Positions 4,904 through 6,170 of a stretch of DNA of 6,170 bases are shown here, piece after piece. Source of the DNA: DATBAK01 sp036787815 (GTDB taxonomy: Bacteria; Actinomycetota; Acidimicrobiia; IMCC26256; PALSA-610); NCBI GenBank assembly GCA_036787815.1, contig DAIQOP010000244.1, forward strand, positions 1 through 6,170, read 5' to 3'. Within the stretch, counting starts at the first letter, position 1. Each line of letters starts with the position of its first letter. The notes below the pieces were generated by a model. The model had not been told where the DNA came from, made no database searches, and saw only the letters and a list, made by a program, of their open reading frames with translations. Both the position numbers and the translations under genes were made by a program.

Positions 4904-5778
4904 CGGGCTTCCTTCGCTTCGTAGAGGCGCGCATCGGCCAGGCGGTACAGGGCGTCGAAGCCGTCGGCGTCGTCGGGGCACTTGGCCGTGCCGAAGGAGA
5001 ACTCGGGCGAGCGCGTGGTCAGCCCGGGTGCGGTGCGCACGCGATCCATGAGGTGCGGCACCGCGTCGGGTTCAGTGTCGGGGAGGATCATGGCGAACTC
5101 GTCGCCGCCGATCCGCGCCGCGTTGTCGCCGAATCGCAGCACCCGGCGGAACCGCTCGCCGAGGTCGCGCAGGGCCTCGTCGCCCGCCGCGTGGCCCTCG
5201 CGGTCGTTGATCGACTTGAGATCGTCGAGGTCGAGCATCACGAGCGTGAACGGCCAGCCGTACCGCACCGATCGGGCGACGGCCATCTCGAGCAGGCGGT
5301 CGAAGCTGCGACGGTCGTAGAGGCCGGTGAGCGGGTCGTGCCAGGCGTCGTAGCGCATCACGTCGAGGCGCAGGGCCAGGGTGCAGAGCGACAGCACGAG
5401 CGCCCGATCGAGCTCCGGCTCGGTGAGCTCCGGCTCGGTGTAGAGGCCGGGAAGCGCTTCGAGAAGGGCCTCGTCGGCGGCGTCGAGGGGCCGGCGGCCG
5501 GCGCGGAAGATCTGGCGTCCGAGGCCGGGTTCGTCGATCACCACCGCCGCGTCGTCGAGCTCGTACTGCTCGACGAGGCTGTCGAGGGTCTTGTAGACGA
5601 GCGAGATCCCCGAGTCGTTGACCGCGAGATGGGCGGCGATCGTGTCGCTCAGCATGCCCATTGGTCGCGTTCGGTGGTCGGTGAGCTCAGGCTCGGGTGT
5701 CTCCGGACCTGAGGACTCCAGGGCATCCGGAAGGATTGCCGAGAGTCCGCGACCCAGACCCGATTGCCGCGACGCCAC
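4900..5778 (-). CDS. Diguanylate cyclase (GGDEF) with a ParB-like N-terminal peptide
   Basis: A 292-aa protein predicted to make c-di-GMP from two GTP. The catalytic domain covers about 146-290: DPLTGLYDRRSF at 148-159, metal/substrate residues in MLDLDDLKSIND at 181-192 (D183, N191), GHAAGD at 195-200, the active-site loop GGDEF at 224-228, and an RxxD inhibitory site RFGD at 215-218 with the canonical five-residue spacing before GGDEF. Catalysis and product inhibition should both work. Residues about 42-143 form a helical/strand region (LVYKTLDSLVEQYELDDAAVVIDE, GRQIFRAGRRPL) that may be a GAF-like sensor; this is not provable by eye. Residues 6-18, SGLGRGLSAILPD, closely match the extreme N-terminus of ParB/Spo0J, the ParA-contacting peptide. 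No ParB DNA-binding domain follows and no membrane segment is present. The GTG start at 5778 is set by GGAGG 6 nt upstream and by the N-terminal motif. The next gene overlaps by GTGA. Confidence 0.93.
   Translation of the reverse strand: MASRQSGLGRGLSAILPDALESSGPETPEPELTDHRTRPMGMLSDTIAAHLAVNDSGISLVYKTLDSLVEQYELDDAAVVIDEPGLGRQIFRAGRRPLDAADEALLEALPGLYTEPELTEPELDRALVLSLCTLALRLDVMRYDAWHDPLTGLYDRRSFDRLLEMAVARSVRYGWPFTLVMLDLDDLKSINDREGHAAGDEALRDLGERFRRVLRFGDNAARIGGDEFAMILPDTEPDAVPHLMDRVRTAPGLTTRSPEFSFGTAKCPDDADGFDALYRLADARLYEAKEAR
5410..5439. repeat. Perfect 15-bp tandem duplication in the cyclase linker
   Basis: GAGCTCCGGCTCGGT occurs at 5410-5424 and again at 5425-5439. On the coding strand it encodes TEPEL twice (residues 114-123) in the segment between the middle region and the helix leading into GGDEF. 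It keeps frame, lies in a likely flexible or coiled linker, and looks like a recent slippage duplication. Confidence 0.85.
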
Positions 5779-5784
5779 TCAGTG

Positions 5785-5789
5785 CCTCC
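5785..5789 (-). promoter_or_regulatory. Shine-Dalgarno GGAGG deciding the GTG start of the cyclase gene
   Basis: The plus strand reads cctcc, GGAGG on the coding strand, with a 6-nt spacer to GTG 5778-5776. An ATG partly overlapping this site (5791-5789) is out of frame by one base. The site therefore fixes the start so that the ParB-like peptide is the true N-terminus. Confidence 0.75.
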
Positions 5790-5860
5790 ATCTTCCGCCC
5801 CGTCGCCACATCGCGTGGTCGCTTGTGGTCGTTTCATCGTCCAGCCCCTCGCCCGTGAAG

Positions 5861-5866
5861 AGAATA
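5861..5866 (-). promoter_or_regulatory. Candidate -10 (TATTCT) of the cyclase operon
   Basis: The coding strand reads TATTCT, matching TANNNT, about 80 nt before the GTG start. The hexamer 17 bp upstream is TTTCCC, a poor -35, so the promoter may need an activator or an alternative sigma factor. The inverted repeat at 5873-5885 lies in its spacer. Confidence 0.35.
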
Positions 5867-5872
5867 CCGGAA

Positions 5873-5885
5873 CCACGGCCCGTGG
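5873..5885. promoter_or_regulatory. Inverted repeat CCACGG-C-CCGTGG, candidate operator of the cyclase promoter
   Basis: A perfect 6-bp-arm inverted repeat with one central base. It lies about 6 bp upstream of the candidate TATTCT -10 on the minus strand, within the -35/-10 spacer. A one-base loop is too tight for a hairpin of RNA function, so a DNA-binding dimer site is the more natural reading. The binding protein is unknown. Confidence 0.35.
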
Positions 5886-5929
5886 GAAACCCCGGCTCGA
5901 ATTTCACCGTCCGCGGCCAAGGTGCCGTG

Positions 5930-5935
5930 TACGAT
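5930..5935 (+). promoter_or_regulatory. Candidate -10 (TACGAT) for argS
   Basis: TACGAT fits TANNNT and is the best plus-strand candidate in the 234-bp divergent region. Transcription would start near 5942, giving a leader of about 70 nt. No convincing -35 is present at 16-18 bp; TTCACC at 5903-5908 is 21 bp away. Confidence 0.35.
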
Positions 5936-5995
5936 TCGGCCCGGGCGCGCACTTCCGGCGCACCGAGTCCAGGGCCACAGCCTCCAGCCCCACCG

Positions 5996-6021
5996 CCGAG
6001 TGATCCGCCCGAGTGATCCGC
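5996..6021 (+). repeat. Perfect 13-bp tandem duplication covering the argS start codon
   Basis: CCGAGTGATCCGC is present at 5996-6008 and 6009-6021 with no mismatch and no spacer. Each copy contains GTG-ATC-CGC, so the argS start region is doubled. Because 13 is not a multiple of three, the upstream GTG (6000) is out of frame with argS; it opens a 15-codon frame ending at TGA 6045-6047. The first copy also supplies the TGA (6001-6003) that closes the argS frame upstream. Confidence 0.85.
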
Positions 6022-6170
6022 GACCGCCTCATCCTCGCCCTGCGTGACGCCCTTCGCGACCTCGGCCTGCCCGAACCCCCCGGTGGGCCGGCGCTCGACG
6101 TGCCCCGCCACCGCGACCAGGGCGACTTCTCGTCCTCGGTGGCGATGCAGCTCAAGGCGCTCACCGGCTC
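6013..6170 (+). CDS. argS: Arginyl-tRNA synthetase, N-terminal fragment (truncated by window edge)
   Basis: The first 52 codons of a class I aminoacyl-tRNA synthetase that charges tRNA-Arg in the cytoplasm. The visible part is the ArgS-specific N-terminal additional domain, which contacts the tRNA D-loop: a leading helix (IRDRLILALRDALRDLGLP), then VPRHRDQGDFSSSVAMQLKA at about residues 30-49. The latter matches the family's characteristic (H)GDF-(S/A)-(T/S)-N-x-AM-L-AK pattern. The catalytic HIGH and KMSK-like motifs lie beyond the window. GTG 6013 is the only possible start, since an in-frame TGA lies 12 nt upstream and no other start codon comes between. There is no recognisable Shine-Dalgarno; the upstream sequence is instead a tandem copy of the start region. 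The gene is divergent from the diguanylate cyclase operon. Confidence in the family is good despite the short length. Confidence 0.85.
   Translation, partial: MIRDRLILALRDALRDLGLPEPPGGPALDVPRHRDQGDFSSSVAMQLKALTG

Noticed and set aside
5053..5712. A 219-codon plus-strand open frame opposite the cyclase
   Set aside because: Antisense to an intact GGDEF gene; composition is typical of a GC-rich shadow.
4900..5778. Calling the GGDEF gene a ParB homologue because of its N-terminus
   Set aside because: Only the short N-terminal peptide matches; the ParB nuclease-like/CTPase and helix-turn-helix domains are absent and a complete GGDEF domain follows.
5942..6012. Possible T-box or other leader riboswitch ahead of argS
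   Set aside because: No T-box core sequence, specifier-stem pattern or terminator-antiterminator pair is visible in the ~70-nt leader, which is too short for a typical T-box.
1..6170. CRISPR array, insertion sequence, tRNA or rRNA gene
   Set aside because: No regularly spaced repeats, transposase motifs with terminal inverted repeats, or tRNA-like cloverleaf sequences were found by eye on either strand.

Overview
The window is high-GC, gene-dense DNA with GTG and TTG starts and actinobacterial-style -10 elements (TANNNT). It looks like an actinomycete chromosome, possibly an Acidimicrobiia-type environmental genome; that placement is inferred from gene content and style, not from a marker gene. 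A run of ten Ns at 1556-1565 shows that the sequence is a scaffold, and the join itself looks suspicious.

Layout, left to right. (1) 1-152, minus: the N-terminus of a one-pass membrane-anchored protein with a TTG start behind a strong AGGAGG. (2) 274-1461, minus: a complete cytochrome P450 of the CYP142 type (steroid C26-monooxygenase family), probably leaderless. (3) 1462-1504: a 43-bp divergent promoter region with a near-perfect 16-bp palindrome. (4) 1505-4201, plus: a crotonase-family gene interrupted near its 5' end by the gap, an SDR of the 2,4-dienoyl-CoA reductase type, and a family-2 glycosyltransferase. (5) 4208-5778, minus: a two-gene unit made of a diguanylate cyclase (GGDEF) gene and a downstream two-domain gene of unknown function, overlapping by GTGA. 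(6) 5779-6012: a 234-bp divergent promoter region. (7) 6013-6170, plus: the start of argS (arginyl-tRNA synthetase), cut by the window end.

The left half reads as a catabolic locus. A P450 that oxidises a terminal methyl group would deliver a carboxylic acid for CoA activation, and the crotonase and dienoyl-CoA reductase would handle unsaturated acyl-CoA intermediates in beta-oxidation. A sterol or isoprenoid side chain is the best-supported substrate class. The glycosyltransferase does not obviously belong to that pathway.

The most unusual feature is the diguanylate cyclase. Its extreme N-terminus carries a ParB-like SGLGRGLSAILP peptide, the part of ParB that contacts the ATPase ParA, followed by an uncharacterised middle region and a GGDEF domain with intact active and inhibitory sites. 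This suggests that c-di-GMP synthesis may be tied to a ParA/MinD-type positioning ATPase. Other points worth checking are the two non-identical crotonase 5' ends flanking the N gap and a perfect 13-bp tandem duplication covering the argS start codon.
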